Assembly: GCA_905233325.1 (NCBI GenBank)
Contig: CAJODU010000160.1
Location: 1-6,491 of the forward strand
DNA from: an uncultured Selenomonadaceae bacterium
Lineage (GTDB): Bacteria > Bacillota > Negativicutes > Selenomonadales > Selenomonadaceae
Length of the DNA: 6,491 bases
Reading direction: 5' to 3'
The position numbers and the translations under genes are program-made. This document shows, one piece after another, positions 6,080 to 6,491 of the stretch. Numbering within the stretch: position 1 is the stretch's first letter; each line of letters starts with the position of its first letter. The notes under the pieces were generated by a model, which did not search any database, was not told the origin of the DNA, and saw only the letters and a program-made list of their open reading frames with translations.

Positions 6080-6491
6080 CCCTTTGTGCATGAAGTTCGG
6101 ATTCATGCGATAAATGCGGCTTATACCATACCACTCTTGAACTGCAATGACATTTTTTTCGATCAGCTTTCTAATGGCCTTTGTAACGACCTCATGAGTC
6201 AAGTTTAAATTGTTGCAAATATTTTTATTTGTAACGCGAATATAATTGCCATAATCCATTTTGGCCATCATATAAAATAATACGCGAAGTTCGTCTCTCC
6301 CAAGATTTTGAGCAAGATATACTCCGCCTTTTTGAAAGAAGGAAAACCAGCCTCCTCTTTCCAGACGATTTTGCAGATGGATTCGTGCTTCTACTTCGCC
6401 GGTCTCCGGATTGACAATAGTTAAAATTTTTTGCTTTTTGGCAGGTGTATCAAAATTATTTTTATTTTTCTTCCTTTTTTTGTCGGCTGAT
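6059..6491 (-). CDS. RepL-like winged-helix protein, C-terminal part (start right of the window, apparent 3' frameshift)
   Basis: The frame is open from the right edge to TGA 6061-6059, 143 residues visible, with no ATG, GTG or TTG start before 6271, so the start is outside the window. Layout: a Lys/Asn-rich basic head, TIVNPETGEVEAR, a helical stretch, the segment GRDELRVLFYMMAKMDYGNY, then a winged helix-turn-helix (TNKNICNNLNLTHEVVTKAI and LIEKNVIAVQEWYGISRIYR) and NPNFMHKG. This order matches what I recall of Firmicutes plasmid replication proteins of the RepL family: a DEESGEV-like head, a helix-turn-helix, then a hydrophobic strand and N-P-x-x-x-M-x-G. In plasmids RepL initiates replication; next to bioD on what looks like a chromosome it may be a relic of an integrated element or a domesticated DNA-binding regulator. 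The end is probably frameshifted (see 5998-6079). Confidence 0.75.
   Translation of the reverse strand, partial: SADKKRKKNKNNFDTPAKKQKILTIVNPETGEVEARIHLQNRLERGGWFSFFQKGGVYLAQNLGRDELRVLFYMMAKMDYGNYIRVTNKNICNNLNLTHEVVTKAIRKLIEKNVIAVQEWYGISRIYRMNPNFMHKGRDVSSW

Noticed and set aside
6180..6237. Two TTGTAAC words resembling half of a BirA (biotin repressor) operator upstream of bioD
   Set aside because: Both are in the same orientation, without the inverted partner at operator spacing, and both lie inside RepL-like codons. Chance in AT-rich coding DNA is sufficient.

Overview
The window reads as ordinary chromosomal DNA of a low-to-moderate G+C bacterium in the Firmicutes. An LptB-type lipopolysaccharide-export ATPase, which implies an outer membrane, sits among Firmicutes-like genes: clostridial-type BioD, RepL-like protein, B. 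subtilis-like tRNA bodies with encoded CCA, and strong AGGAGG or GAGGTG ribosome sites. That mix points to the Negativicutes (didermic Firmicutes). This placement is an inference, and the genus cannot be read from the window.

Layout. The plus strand holds an unrecognised, AT-rich gene cut by the left edge (1-519), then lptB (569-1297), then metQ (1377-2198), which has its own consensus promoter. metQ converges on rsmE over a hairpin at 2220-2259 that can terminate both strands. Everything to the right is on the minus strand. In transcription order from the right edge it is: a RepL-like winged-helix gene (partial), bioD, a small nitroreductase-family flavoprotein, folC, a tRNA operon (Gly-GCC, CAU-anticodon Met/Ile2, Gly-GCC again, Arg-ACG, and a broken Ser), a terminator, and rsmE. 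There is no gene-free stretch over 300 bases.

The RepL-like gene, bioD, nitroreductase and folC are tightly spaced and look co-transcribed. BioD (biotin synthesis) and FolC (folate polyglutamylation) are both cofactor enzymes. The tRNA operon starts from a strong promoter immediately after the folC stop and ends at a hairpin just before rsmE.

I see no CRISPR array, insertion sequence, riboswitch or obvious new defence or biosynthetic system. The best second-look items are three small lesions in otherwise well-kept loci: a serine tRNA without an anticodon arm, an apparent one-base frameshift near the end of the RepL-like gene, and an lptB whose best-placed start codon is ATC. The AT-rich unknown gene abutting lptB is the fourth.
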